From NCBI GenBank assembly GCA_037447655.1, contig JBBHKE010002832.1:126001-190000 (forward strand): a stretch of DNA of 64,000 nucleotides, given 5' to 3'. Under the pieces are notes generated by a model. The model made no database searches. It had not been told where the DNA came from and saw nothing but the letters and a program-made list of their open reading frames with translations. This stretch comes from Zygnema cylindricum (Eukaryota > Streptophyta > Zygnematophyceae > Zygnematales > Zygnemataceae). Below are positions 10,269 to 21,330 of the stretch, in pieces. Position 1 is the first letter of the stretch, and every line of letters starts with the position of its first letter. The position numbers were made by a program, and so were the translations under genes.

Positions 10269-12616
10269 TTTATCACGTGAGGGATTATTCTTCAAGGTAC
10301 AGACTAGGGTTCGTTAAATTTTGGCCCGCGGAGTGGAGTGGACTGTGTGGACTCTAGTCCACACACGCAAATAAGTTTTCTTCCATAAATTAGAAAAAAA
10401 CGAAAAAATCCGCAGCCGTACCAAAAATAGAAATGAAAACCGTACAAGTTGCGTAACCTCTAAACTTTATACGTACCGTAGTTTGTCGTCTAGCGCGATG
10501 CAATTTGTCGTCTACCTTATTTCGACCCACTTTCGCGTCCTTTCACCACATGTTTAAACCATAGTTGTTCACGGCGATTAGTGCGAACGTACCGTACGCG
10601 ACGAATTATAAGTCACAAACGCATTGAACCTTTTGATCAAATCGCAAAAAATCGTTAATGAATTTCCTTCCGTACTATTCCGTACATAAAAAAAAAAAAC
10701 TATTAGGGTACTTCCCCATGTGTTAAAGTATCTACTTTTCTCTGCCTGTTTGCTCTGAGAACCTTTCCAATTTCAATACGGTGTAGTTTTATTACGAGTA
10801 CAAGCACGTATTTTTGCACCATCGAGAAACAGTTTCCAAAACTCACCTACTTTACAAGCAACAAATCAGTATATTGCAAAACAGTTGACCGCATGTGCTA
10901 AAAAGTGTGAAAATAGTCACAGTCACTTTCTGACAAAGTTATGTTAAGATGGAAGAATCACATTTCAAACCGAAAGTAAATTGAGGATGTAAACCCAGAA
11001 ACAAAAAGATATTTTCTAACGTTTGTTCCATTTTTTAATCTCTTATACAAATCCCCGACGCTAAAAGCGATATAAAAAATTGAGAAGCCGAGAAACGAAA
11101 ATATCGAAAAAAACGAAAGCCGAATAGCAGAATCAAAACCGGAATTCCAAAATTTGGGAATGCAAACAGATACAAATATTTCAACAGCAAAAACAATTTC
11201 TCATTTTTTTTATTTTTTTTTGGTATTTTATTTTTTGGTACAATTTTCCAACAATACGATAATGATCTTAATCCAGATTACGACCAAAGACAGGTGTTCA
11301 GAAACAGACTTCCTCTCTCTCCCTCTTTCTCTCCTTTTCCGTCTCCCTCCTACCCAAATATTGTCGCCTTTCACTTCTCTATCAAATTTTGCGAACAGAT
11401 CCTTAAAATCAGTACGAATAAGGTGAACCTTCACCTGGAAAAGAGAAAAATAACATAAACATATCTACAAAAGACAACAACGAAAGAAAATAGAGACAAA
11501 AAAAATAATAAAACTGCGATTCCACTTCTATATCTCATTTGTTTTTTTTTTTGTTAACAAGAAAATAATATATTTGTATTTTTGCTCAGCATGGCTCGTA
11601 AAGCTGTAAAAACTCAAAAAGGAAAAAGGAAAAAAAACTAGAACGTTTTTTGCTAACTACGAACTCTCTCAGAAAACGTCGATTATTTTTACGTCATCAA
11701 TATACATCTTTTGATTTCTTTTTTTTTTTTGGTTTTTTTTTGCTTCATTTTCCCTAAAATGGTGAATCCCCGAAATCCTCCAAATTATGAAATTGAAGGC
11801 ACAAAAACTTTACTCCATTTTCCCCCCCTTCCTCTTTTTCCACCTTTTTCCTTTTTCTTTTTTCTCCTTCTATTACACTCCTTTTTTGCCATCCTTTTCC
11901 TTGTCTTTTCTTTTTCCTTTTCTCACTTTTCCTTTTCCCTCCACTTTACCCTTTCCTCAAACCTATTGACCTTGGATTAGACTCCTCCCTTCACTCCTCC
12001 CTGCTCTGCTCTTCCTTTCTGACTTTCTTTGTTAGGCCCTTTAAAATTATGCAACCTTCTCCCCACTAAATACCGGTCGTCTCTAATCGAATTATGGAGA
12101 TCTCCATGCCATCAGCTTAGTTTTCTCAAACCGTAAAAAACGAAAATAAGTCCCAAAGAAGCGATCTAAGCAAATCGGTAAACAGCCAAGTTCACAAATA
12201 GAGAAAACCCCAAAAGAGGAAAAATACCTTTTGCGATTACAAAAGGGACAGAGATCTCAGAGAACGGGAGTCACGATTTCACGGAAAACCCTTTAACCGT
12301 ACGTCCGAATCTGCCGGTTTTTACGCGCTCCCACTGTGCTCGCCAGCTGTTGTTTGCGATGAGATTCACCTGTCCTATTATACCTGTTTGCAAAATGACA
12401 AAAAAGACAAAAATATAAATTGATACAACAAGAAGGAAAACAAAGGGAGACAAGGTGAGGCAAAAACGAATAGGAAAATGAGAAAGGCAAAGAGAAACCT
12501 GAAAAACTAGCTCATGTATTGTTATAATAAACAGTTTGGAACCATTTGTGAAAAATCTTTGAAATAAGACAAGGATCCTGAATCGATGATGGTTGATGGT
12601 AGTTTTTTACTTGAAC
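10269..12616. other. Gene-free AT-rich DNA
   Basis: No recognisable gene. Notable are many GTACG/CGTAC words (for example 10400-10690), homopolymer A and T runs, and a pyrimidine-rich block at 11815-11960 whose translations are only Phe/Leu/Ser-rich low complexity. Confidence 0.55.
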
Positions 12617-12623
12617 TACCATC
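12594..12623. repeat. Hairpin next to a TIR element
   Basis: TGATGGTAGTT and its complement AACTACCATCA are separated by a short T-rich loop. It overlaps the left copy of the 17-bp direct repeat flanking the neighbouring TIR element. Confidence 0.7.
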
Positions 12624-12633
12624 AAGAACCTTT

Positions 12634-13105
12634 TGGAAACATACATTCTAATTGTTTACTAATGCTAATTTGAGTCTTTGAAAAAAAAACATGTTGGTCG
12701 CAAACTTGCATACACTAATATAGGTACTTGTACAAAATCTGACAAATTGTACACAAATCGTACGTTCACACAGTCGAAATGTGGATGTTGGACGAATATG
12801 TGCGAACGTGACATTTGACAGCCCGATTTCATCCCCTTTTTAGAGCGCATATTCTCATGCGTCCGCGGTTACTAAAACTCATTAATTATACTTTTTCACT
12901 TAAAAAGGTACAATTTTGTACGGTCTGACACTTACCGTACATCACACTATTTAAATGACAACGTTCTTTCGTTTTTACGCTAATTGGACAAAAATTCTTA
13001 AATGGCGTAAAGGAAAAAACAGAATAATTTATGCTATTTAAGAATTTGGAAAAAAAAAAGGCGGGACCGAATTAGCGTTCAATACGCTAATAGCGATTGA
13101 CGGTG
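12634..13105 (-). mobile_element. TIR element (MITE-like), left end missing
   Basis: The right end CTAATAGCGATTGACGGTG followed by TA is the same terminal repeat as in the elements at 19980-20530 and 20538-21066. The body is homologous, in reverse order, to 20538-21066 (shared phrases around GGACGCATGAGAATGTGCG and CAGATTTTGTACGG). The left terminal repeat is absent: homology begins at a position that is internal in the sister copy. The fragment is flanked by TACCATCAAGAACCTTT on both sides (12617-12633 and from 13106). No transposase is encoded. Confidence 0.8.
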
Positions 13106-13387
13106 TACCATCAAGAACCTTTCAGGTAAAAATAGATATAAAAACTTAGTGATGTATATCCAATAGGCCTTGCCGCTAATCAATATGTACTTTTTAAGGG
13201 GTAACAATAATCCATAAATTGAATGGCCGATAATCGCAACATCGACAACATTGATTGTAATTCTCCATTTCAGTTTTTCCAGAGTAAAAAAGCTGTCATG
13301 TGAATCTTTTAAAATGGCAGGAAGCAGCTGTCCATTTATGGTCATAATTTTATTGAGGAAGGACAAGAAGAGATGAGTTGGAGGTGG

Positions 13388-13452
13388 AAGAGAGGAGAGG
13401 AGAGGAGAAGAGAGCAGAGGAGAAGAGAGGAGAGGAGAGGCGAGGAGGGGAA
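13388..13452 (+). repeat. GA-rich microsatellite
   Basis: Imperfect (AGGAG)n/(AGAGG)n run. The opposite strand gives a Leu/Ser/Pro low-complexity frame that should not be read as a gene. Confidence 0.9.
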
Positions 13453-15501
13453 GTGTTTTGGTCTGATTCTCCGTCCTAAGTCTTTGATTCACAAATGATA
13501 ACAGATAATTGAGGACTTCCAGGGAAGGTGGAAAATACGTAGCCTTAAAATCCTTAATGATGCGCTTGACACCCTCTTTACGATTCTAGGATGCCTTCCC
13601 TTCAGACTAATCTTGTCCGTGACAATGTACAAAAAACAAAGAAAAATTTGTGATTCAATAGTTCACACGTAATCCTATGGCCTAACCCTAAAATCTTAAA
13701 CCGTGCGCTTGACAGCTTTGGAACTGCACGATGTCTCACTTTCCAACAGATCTCCATCATTGAAAATATGCAAAACACATTTGACAAATTCGCATTTCAA
13801 GAATTTGTAAAATATCCTCTGGTACACAGTTTTGCAGTACGCATTCAGTTGTAAAGTGTCAGACACCTTAAGTGAGAAAAAAAAAAAATCGGCCGACCAT
13901 CGGCGATTGTCCAATGTCGGTAGTTATCGGCGAACTGACAACTATCGACTTTTCAAAATCTTGATAATACAATATACCAACAAAGCAATATATCGTCTGC
14001 CATTTCAATCGGTGTACATCACTACAAAAAATAAAACTGAAATGTGAAAAGAAATTGTCAGTAGAGGATAGCTTCAATTCTTTAACACTAAAACCCAACG
14101 TAAAACTCAGACCTTCTCCTGCAATAAAAGCCAAGTAATCCCATCCTTCCCTCTGTTCCTCTCCCCTCACCCTCAAGACCATAAATCAGTGATATGATTA
14201 TTGAAGACTGTTGCTGATGGTGATTATTGAAAATGATTTTTGATACAAGTGACTGTTTAGTTTCTACACTTTCGATATCGGTTTGAAATTTTTATCAAGG
14301 GAATGATTGGTTTTGTGGCAAAACACCACTCATAGAAATATATGTTCTTGGCTTCAAAAAAATTCCTGGATGTTTTCCACTTTAATGGGGATTTTCTATT
14401 TCACACGTGGGGAACGTAAACACGCACTATTTGCTGTTTTGTATTCTTCGCTTTCCCTTTCATTTAAAAAAAAACAGCACTTTTGCACTGATTACTTTAC
14501 ACGAACTGTACAGTACACCAAATATTATCCGAGTGTTAAATTGTTGCCCAATGGACAGGCTTACAACGATTTTCTCTTCCACATATTTAAAAGATTTAAT
14601 TAAGGATATCATTTCAGTTTTCTTCTAAGTTTTGTTAAGAAAGGAGTCGTTAACGTACCAAACGGGTCCGAGAAACAACAATCCTAAAGCCCAATCTTCG
14701 TCGAGAAGAAAAACGGGACTTTCGTCGATCAGGATTTGAAGAGGAACAACCACTAAAAGTTCGAATAAAAGACCGATTAGAATCGGTACCCTTCCCACCT
14801 GCAATTATCCACAAATACCAAAAATACGAACACATACACCACAATCACCACAATTAGTGCGGATTATTAAAAAGAAAAGGCTACAAAGGAAACACAGTAC
14901 AACGCAATCAATGTAAGGAGTGTGGATTCCTTTCTTTTTCTACACAAAAACTCAAAAAATAAAAGTACTTGACCATTGAAATCACACTTCTTTTCTTTTT
15001 AACCCAAAAAGGCCCAAAGATCGAACCGGTAAAAGTGATGACTACAATTGGTGTGATTTATTTTTTTTACTCCAGTGAAGAAAAAACACAAAAAAACTTG
15101 AAAAACCAATGATATTTTCACATCAGGTCTATGATTCAGAAAACTAACTCATGTTTCAAGAACGATTGAAGTTCACTTTCATTACACTAACAAGTTGTAA
15201 ATCATATCAAATTATCCTTGATGTACGGATCGAGTATCGTATCAATTAGTGTTGCGCATCGGCAGCCTCCTACCAATAATCGATATGTACCTTCTTTTTC
15301 ACCTACAGACAATCGATATATCTCTAAATAAATTAGCAAGATATTTACCGATATTTAGGCCCAATATGCCGATAAAAAATTATCGCGATAACTGACTTGG
15401 TTTTCATTTGTACGACTTTCTCCAGCGTAAGTACTGCGCAGTCCGTACTGGATTTCCGTACAAAGTACGGACCGGATAGTGATACATGACATGACATACT
15501 A

Positions 15502-15532
15502 TATACTGTATACAGTATAATACTATATAGTA
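15502..15532. repeat. Two adjacent perfect palindromes
   Basis: TATACTGTATACAGTATA (15502-15519) is an 18-bp perfect palindrome, followed one base later by TACTATATAGTA (15521-15532), a 12-bp one. They lie in a TATA-rich patch. Confidence 0.9.
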
Positions 15533-16869
15533 TATAAAACTAGAGTATAGTAACACTATATACTGACAAATATATCGGCGACAACAAATTTATTCCTCCC
15601 GGAGCAATATATCAGGCCCTTTTGCCGTACGATACCCAATAATATTGGTTATCGGAATTATCGAGCACTAGTATCAATGGCTGCTTAACTTTGTATCACA
15701 ATATGTATATCGAGCACGATATTCGATACGCGATGCACGATATGTGCTGGGAGGTACAGTATCAACTGAGGGAACTGAAAGCGGGAACGAACAAAATAAC
15801 AAAATCTACAAAATGTGAAACGGAGTGAACTGAAGGTCACGGAACTGAAAATTACGGAGAGATACGCCAATAACTGAGCACCCTCCACCCATCCAATTAC
15901 ACCTAATAGCCTGCTATGGTATCCAACAAAGCCTATATGCTTTTTCTGCCTTTCAGTACATGCCCCCTCGGAATAAAATTTGGTTCAGTAAATATTTTCA
16001 ATTCGTCAAAAACTGATTTTTTTGGTCACCAATATTTCTGGGATATGGGCAGCAATGGTTTTAAAAAAATCGGACCATTTGGAATCCAATAGGAAAAGAG
16101 GAAATATGTACTTTTGGCCTTTCGTTAAAAGAAAATAGTATTTTCGGCCAATTTGAACTACTTCGTGAAAAAAAAAATCGTACTTATGAGCACCACTATT
16201 ACAAACTCATTGAACTCGGCTAGACCGTATATTTTCAGTCAGAGGCCATGGATCTTGAGGTAGACTCGAGGAAATTGTATTAAACCCGACATTTAAGGCA
16301 ATGATACATTAGTACTTTACAGTTCACACCGAATTCTTAGAGCTAGATTCGTATTCGGAAAACTGACAAGTGACATTATTCCGTCATATCATTTGTTTGA
16401 ATATGGAGGATCATAGTTATTTCCTTCCCATTCGTCCATTTTGTTTTTCAAGCCGATTATCTGATATCGAGCTCGATACAGAAAGGAGTCTTGTATCGTC
16501 TACCGAGGGTCAAAGAAAAATACTCCAAATCGGACATCGAAAAAATGTCCTTGATATACAACAATATAAAAAACACACTTACTGCTCTGCTTTCACAAAG
16601 AGAAACAGATGTCGGCAAAAACAAAAACAGCAATGGCACCGGAAATGGAACAGAAACATAAACATAAAAAGCAAACACATATGGAAATGGAAAGGGAAAC
16701 GGAAAAAAACTCACCGTTGCATTGTGCACCATAAGTGAAGGGAAGTCAAGTGATGTGACCGAAAACCCATCTTCCGATTCCGACGGGGACCAATAGAATT
16801 GCAGCATTGCAAATGACAAGTGTCATCCAGGCCACCACCACTAACAAAACCAGACGAGCCACAAATGTG

Positions 16870-17085
16870 TACCTGTTCCAAAAAAATCCCAAATTATTCC
16901 CACGTTTTTCTTACAATATTCTTCAAGTAGTCCCAAAGTGTTCCTAAATTGTTTCCAAAATGATCCCAATACCTTCCTAAAAATTCCTTGAATATTTCCC
17001 AAAATGTTCCAAAAAAGTTCCAAATGTCCCCCAAATGTCCCCACATTATTCGAAAAAACATATCCCAAACGGTTCCAAACTTCCT
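16870..17085. repeat. Degenerate short-period repeat (TTCCCAAA-like words)
   Basis: Words such as TTCCCAAAnTG, TTCCAAAA and CCCAAATG recur about every 12-15 bases with much variation. The matching minus-strand open frame (16841-17068) is a by-product of this repetition. Confidence 0.6.
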
Positions 17086-19239
17086 ACAACAAGAACATAA
17101 GAATTATTGTCTTTATCAGATCATTTCATCAAGGGTTTCCCAGTTTTTTCAAGAATAAACTTCCAATCTAAATTTCCAAGAAGCTATATAAGAAAGGCAG
17201 TACCAATATGAACATGAATGGTTCTAAAACTAAACAATTCTACATGAAAGACAAAGAACAAATAATTACCATTAAAGAACTGGGACATCTAAAGAACAAA
17301 ATTTGAATAGAACATCGAGGAAATACATTCAAAAAGCTCTAGTTTTGGGTAAAGAGTCAACTCTTTCCAGCTTTAAGTATAAAGCCTTCCCGGAAATTAC
17401 ACGAGAAACTAATTTTTAAATAGAGAGAATAGATATGGACATGAACAAAAAATATGGATATGAAAAATGAATGAAGAGACGATGAATAAGGTGAGGAGAA
17501 AATAAAACTAAAGATGAATGGAATAGAGCTCTGAGGAATATGGACTAAGATTTTCAAGAGCTTCTTTAAAGCTTTTAACTGTTTTTAGGAATTCTTTAGA
17601 GTTTTTAAGCTTATCTAAGAGTTTTTAAGAGTTTTCAAAAGCACAGTAGTTTTCTAGAGTTTCTTAGGCTTACTCTTCTTGATCTCCTCCTTCTTCCTCC
17701 CAGGCTTGTCCAGATCCCTTCCTCTGTACTACCTCTCCCTCCTCTCTCCCCTCTATTTCACGCCTCACATTCTAAACCGCGGGAGCGGTAGCTCCTGGAA
17801 GAGGGGCAGGTGGAGTAGGTGGAGGAGGAGGTGGAGGGGGAGGAGAAGGTGGAGGGGCACCCTCAAGAAGGTTTCCCGCAATTGTGAACCGATGACCGAA
17901 AACTGGTTTCATTGCTAAACGAGGACAAAAACGTTCGATGGGAAACAGAACACAAACATGAAATAAAAGCATATCGGCAGGAATCTCCGTGAAAGAATCG
18001 GAAAATCTGCAAAAAAGACATCAGTTTTCCTTAAGATCAGTTATTACTTCGACAGGTGTTGATTGACAAGGGAAAGGGAAAAAAAGCATTCGATTATATA
18101 AAATGCAACTCGTTCTTAATGCATTTTGGTTTGGTTTTCTTGTACATTTTTGCTTTTGGGTGAGAAGGAGAGTAAAAAACGGAGACTCCATTCTTTACAG
18201 CCTGTGAATTTGCTAAAAATAACAAATGTGATAAACTGAAGTTATTCCCCTCACTGCCTCTAACCAAAACACCGAACAAAAAAATACACAATTCTTAAAT
18301 TCAAAACTCGAGTTTCTAGAAAAATGTGCCACCCCAAATAAGGAGAAACTAAAAAACCCTGAAAAGGTCAATATTACGTAAAGCGTTTAGAAACAACACT
18401 TGAAATAATGGAAAAAAAAATTCAAAAACAGTTTACAAAAATACACCGCGAAACAGAAAATATTCACAAAAATAAGCTAGTAACTGGAAAACTTTACCTA
18501 AAGTTCACAATAAAACAGAAAAAGAAAAGAAAGTACCTAAAGTTGGGAGGAAACATGGATGGAGCCAATGGGAGAGCTGCTTGTGTACCAGCATAAAAAT
18601 GAGATTTGCCCCAAAAAAATCCCAAAATGTCCATGTCAAAAATTCTTCACCACTTAGCTATAGGGGGAGAATATTCAGGTTCACCAGGCTCAGCCATATG
18701 CTCCAGAAATCAAAGCATCCCCTGCCGATCAGAAAGAAGACAGAAAACAAAGAAAAGATTTCTGTAAAAAAAAAAAAAAAACTGGAGAGAGAGAGAGAGA
18801 GACCAGCTCTCCTTCTCTCTCACACTTCCTTTTAAAAGTGATTATGGACTAAAACCGTACAAACAGTGAAAAACTATTGCGCAAAAAAACCTCAACTTCC
18901 ATTCATTCGAGGATTAAATCGCTGCTTTAACACTCACTCTAACTGTGACGTCACACACTGAAGTCGGCCGGTTTCCAAGGGAGAGGGAGGCGATCGGAAA
19001 CATCAAACCCCGTATCTCATTTTAAAAAGAAATAAGACTCCACCCTCCCCCTCCCCCCCCCCCCCCCCGGCAAAAAAAAAAAGAGGCTCCCTCCCCCCTG
19101 GGCTCCCCCTCTTGGTGGCGTCTCTGCGCTGCCAAACTCGGAATCGCCCGCCAACCGCCGCCTGCCCGGAAAGGCCGTACTGCCAGCTGGCGCCTGCAGA
19201 AAGGTTAAAAAAAAAAGACAAAGTGGAAAGGACAAAAAA

Positions 19240-19450
19240 ATGATAAGGAACGGAATGGAATGTAAAAGAGAAAGGAAAAACGAAATGAAAGGAAAGTGGA
19301 AAGGAACGGAAAAACAGAAGGACAGGAAAGGCAAGGCAACGCAAGGAAAGGAAGAAAGGGAAGGAAAAGAATGGAAAGGACGAGAGAAAAGGAAAGGAAA
19401 GAAAAAAAAAAGGAAAAGAAGGGGGAGAGATGGAGGTAGAGAGAGAGGGA
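19240..19450. repeat. Purine-rich GGAAA tract
   Basis: About 200 bp of nearly uninterrupted A/G on the plus strand (GGAAAGG-type words). Translations on either strand are Lys/Arg/Glu or Phe/Leu/Ser low complexity. Confidence 0.85.
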
Positions 19451-19741
19451 TAGAGAGTTGTGCAAAAGATACCATCTTTAGCCTTGGTAGTGTCTTCCTA
19501 TTCTGCGGTTTCGTCCTCCCGGGAGGCCCTCCCCGCCTATCTCCCTCGCCGCCCATCCTGCCTTTGCCTTCGCGCGCCTTCGAACCCTAGAAGTCCTTCT
19601 CATCACTCGACAGTCGCTCCGCCGCCGCCTAGCCCATCCAAGCAACCCTAAAAACGTTTTTTCCGTTGATTCGGCTTCGATGAGACGCAGCCTGCGGGTA
19701 GGTTGCCACAATACCGGAGGAGCTGCCTCTAACGAACAGTA

Positions 19742-19962
19742 CACCGTCGATCGTATTTAGCGTGTATGTTTTTTTTGTCTCTTAAAACATCTTTTCTCCG
19801 TACATACATACATGTCGGATTGTGGATCTGACGGTTGTGATTGAAAGGTTATATTCTCAGCTTACGAATGGCTGTCATAAATTGAAAATTGGACAAGTGT
19901 GTACGGAGATAAGATGTTTTCAGTGGCGAAAAAAACATACACGGTAAGTACGATCGACGGTG
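19742..19962. mobile_element. 221-bp MITE flanked by TA
   Basis: Terminal inverted repeats of about 34 bp, beginning CACCGTCGATCGTA and reaching the phrase CGTGTATG plus a T run, match at both ends with a few differences. TA lies on each side (19740-19741, 19963-19964), as expected for TA-duplicating DNA transposons such as Tc1/mariner. No coding capacity. It lies 17 bp left of the next element. Confidence 0.85.
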
Positions 19963-19979
19963 TAAATTACAGTACAGTA

Positions 19980-20530
19980 CACCGTCAATCGCTATTAGAG
20001 TATATAACGCCAATTCGGTGCCCTTTTTTCAAAAAAAAAAACCCGAAATACAATCCATAATATTATTTTTTCCATTATTCTAATTAGGTTTTTTTTTCAA
20101 TTAGCGTTAATAAGGAAAGTACACTGCGATGGAAATAGTGTGGCGTACGGACAGAGAATATTCGTACAAAATGGTACTTTTTGAATTAGGAAAGCATAAA
20201 AAGACACTTAACATTATTGCGCACACATGTGAATGTGCACTGGAAGAAAGAGACGCAAACTCGTCGACAAAAATCACGTTCTCATATGTTCGTCCGTCGA
20301 CCGTGTGAACAGCGCGACGGCGTACGAATTGTCAGATTTTGTACGGCTACACAGATTAATGTAGACATCGAAAGGGCGGGCATTTATTATTCAGGACAAC
20401 CCAAATTACAGTTAGGGATTAATTAGTATATATATTTTTTTTCAAAAAAAAATAATTCCCGATTAGTGTTAATAACACTAATTTTTTTTTTACGCTATTT
20501 ATTCCTTTACTCTAATAGCGATTGACGGTG
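19980..20530. mobile_element. 551-bp TIR element flanked by TA
   Basis: The ends CACCGTCAATCGCTATTAG and CTAATAGCGATTGACGGTG are perfect inverted repeats, with TA on both outer sides (19978-19979, 20531-20532). Removing the element restores CAGTACTG. The body is related to 20538-21066 and 12634-13105 but encodes no transposase, so it is a non-autonomous element. Confidence 0.88.
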
Positions 20531-20537
20531 TACTGTA

Positions 20538-21066
20538 CACCGCCAATCGCTATTAGCGTTGTGTACGCTAATCCCGTCCCGCTTTTTTTTTGTTTTATTC
20601 TCAAATAGCGTAGTTTATTCTATTTTTTTCTTTATTCTATTTAGGGTTATATTCAGTACATGGTCTCTTAAATAGAGTGGTGTACGGTCAGTGTCAGACC
20701 GTACATAAATGTACCTTTTTAAGTTAAAAATTACAATAAATTAGTTTTAGTAACCGCGGACGCATGAGAATGTGCGTTCTAAAAAGGAAAAAAAATCAGG
20801 TCGTAAAAAATCCCGCTCGCACATATTCGTCCGACAGCCGCGTTTCGACCGTGTGAATGTACGATTTGTCAGATTTTGTACGGAGACCTATATTAGTGTA
20901 AGCATGTTTGCGACCGACATTTTTTTTTTCAAAGATCCAAATAACCATAATCAAACAATTAGAATGTATGATTTTTTCCAAAATTTTCAAATTCTTAAAT
21001 AGCGTACACCACGGTAATTATTTGTATACGCTAATGAAACCTACACGCTAATAGCGATTGGCGGTG
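20538..21066. mobile_element. 529-bp TIR element flanked by TA
   Basis: The ends CACCGCCAATCGCTATTAGCG and CGCTAATAGCGATTGGCGGTG are inverted repeats, with TA at 20536-20537 and 21067-21068. It starts 7 bp after the previous element ends. The body shares the block with GGACGCATGAGAATGTGCG and GTCAGATTTTGTACGG with its relatives. No transposase. Confidence 0.88.
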
Positions 21067-21140
21067 TACTATACATAAAGGAAATGCATAGGGGAACCTG
21101 GCAAAGGACAAACTCGTGTACGGTCAAAGTTTCTCCGACC

Positions 21141-21330
21141 CCGCTTCGCGAGGTGGAGGATTTCGATGTACTCTTTCGCTCATAGCCCGTTCCCACCGGA
21201 AAAAAATTCACTTTCGCAACCGATGGACGTTCGACGCCGCTTCGCAAGGTGGAGGATTTCGATGTACTCTTTCGCTCATAGCCCGTTCCCACCGGAAAAA
21301 AATTCACTTTCGCAACCGATGGACGTTCGA
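21141..21330 (+). repeat. 96-bp tandem duplication
   Basis: 21141-21236 is repeated almost exactly at 21237-21330. As 96 is a multiple of three, several frames stay open and give apparent repeat proteins, but no family is recognised. Confidence 0.93.

Larger units (their letters stand above)
13460..19741. other. Gene-free AT-rich DNA with simple repeats
   Basis: No protein family or RNA gene recognised on either strand. It contains palindromes at 15502-15532, a run of TTCCCAAA-type words at 16870-17085, a GGT/GGA-rich patch at 17806-17865 and a poly-C run near 19047-19068. A purine-rich GGAAA tract lies at 19240-19450. A GC-rich, CpG-containing patch at 19490-19700 could be old promoter or 5'-UTR sequence, but nothing coding follows it. 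Confidence 0.55.

Noticed and set aside
19017-19556. 179-codon minus-strand Phe/Leu/Ser-rich frame
   Set aside because: It is the complement of a purine-rich GGAAA tract and a C run; no real domain.
19460-19700. Promoter and first exon of a host gene
   Set aside because: GC-rich and CpG-containing, but no coding sequence with recognisable similarity follows before the TIR elements; kept only as a possibility in the region note.
21141-21330. CRISPR array
   Set aside because: Only two adjacent 96-bp units without spacers, in eukaryotic repeat DNA.
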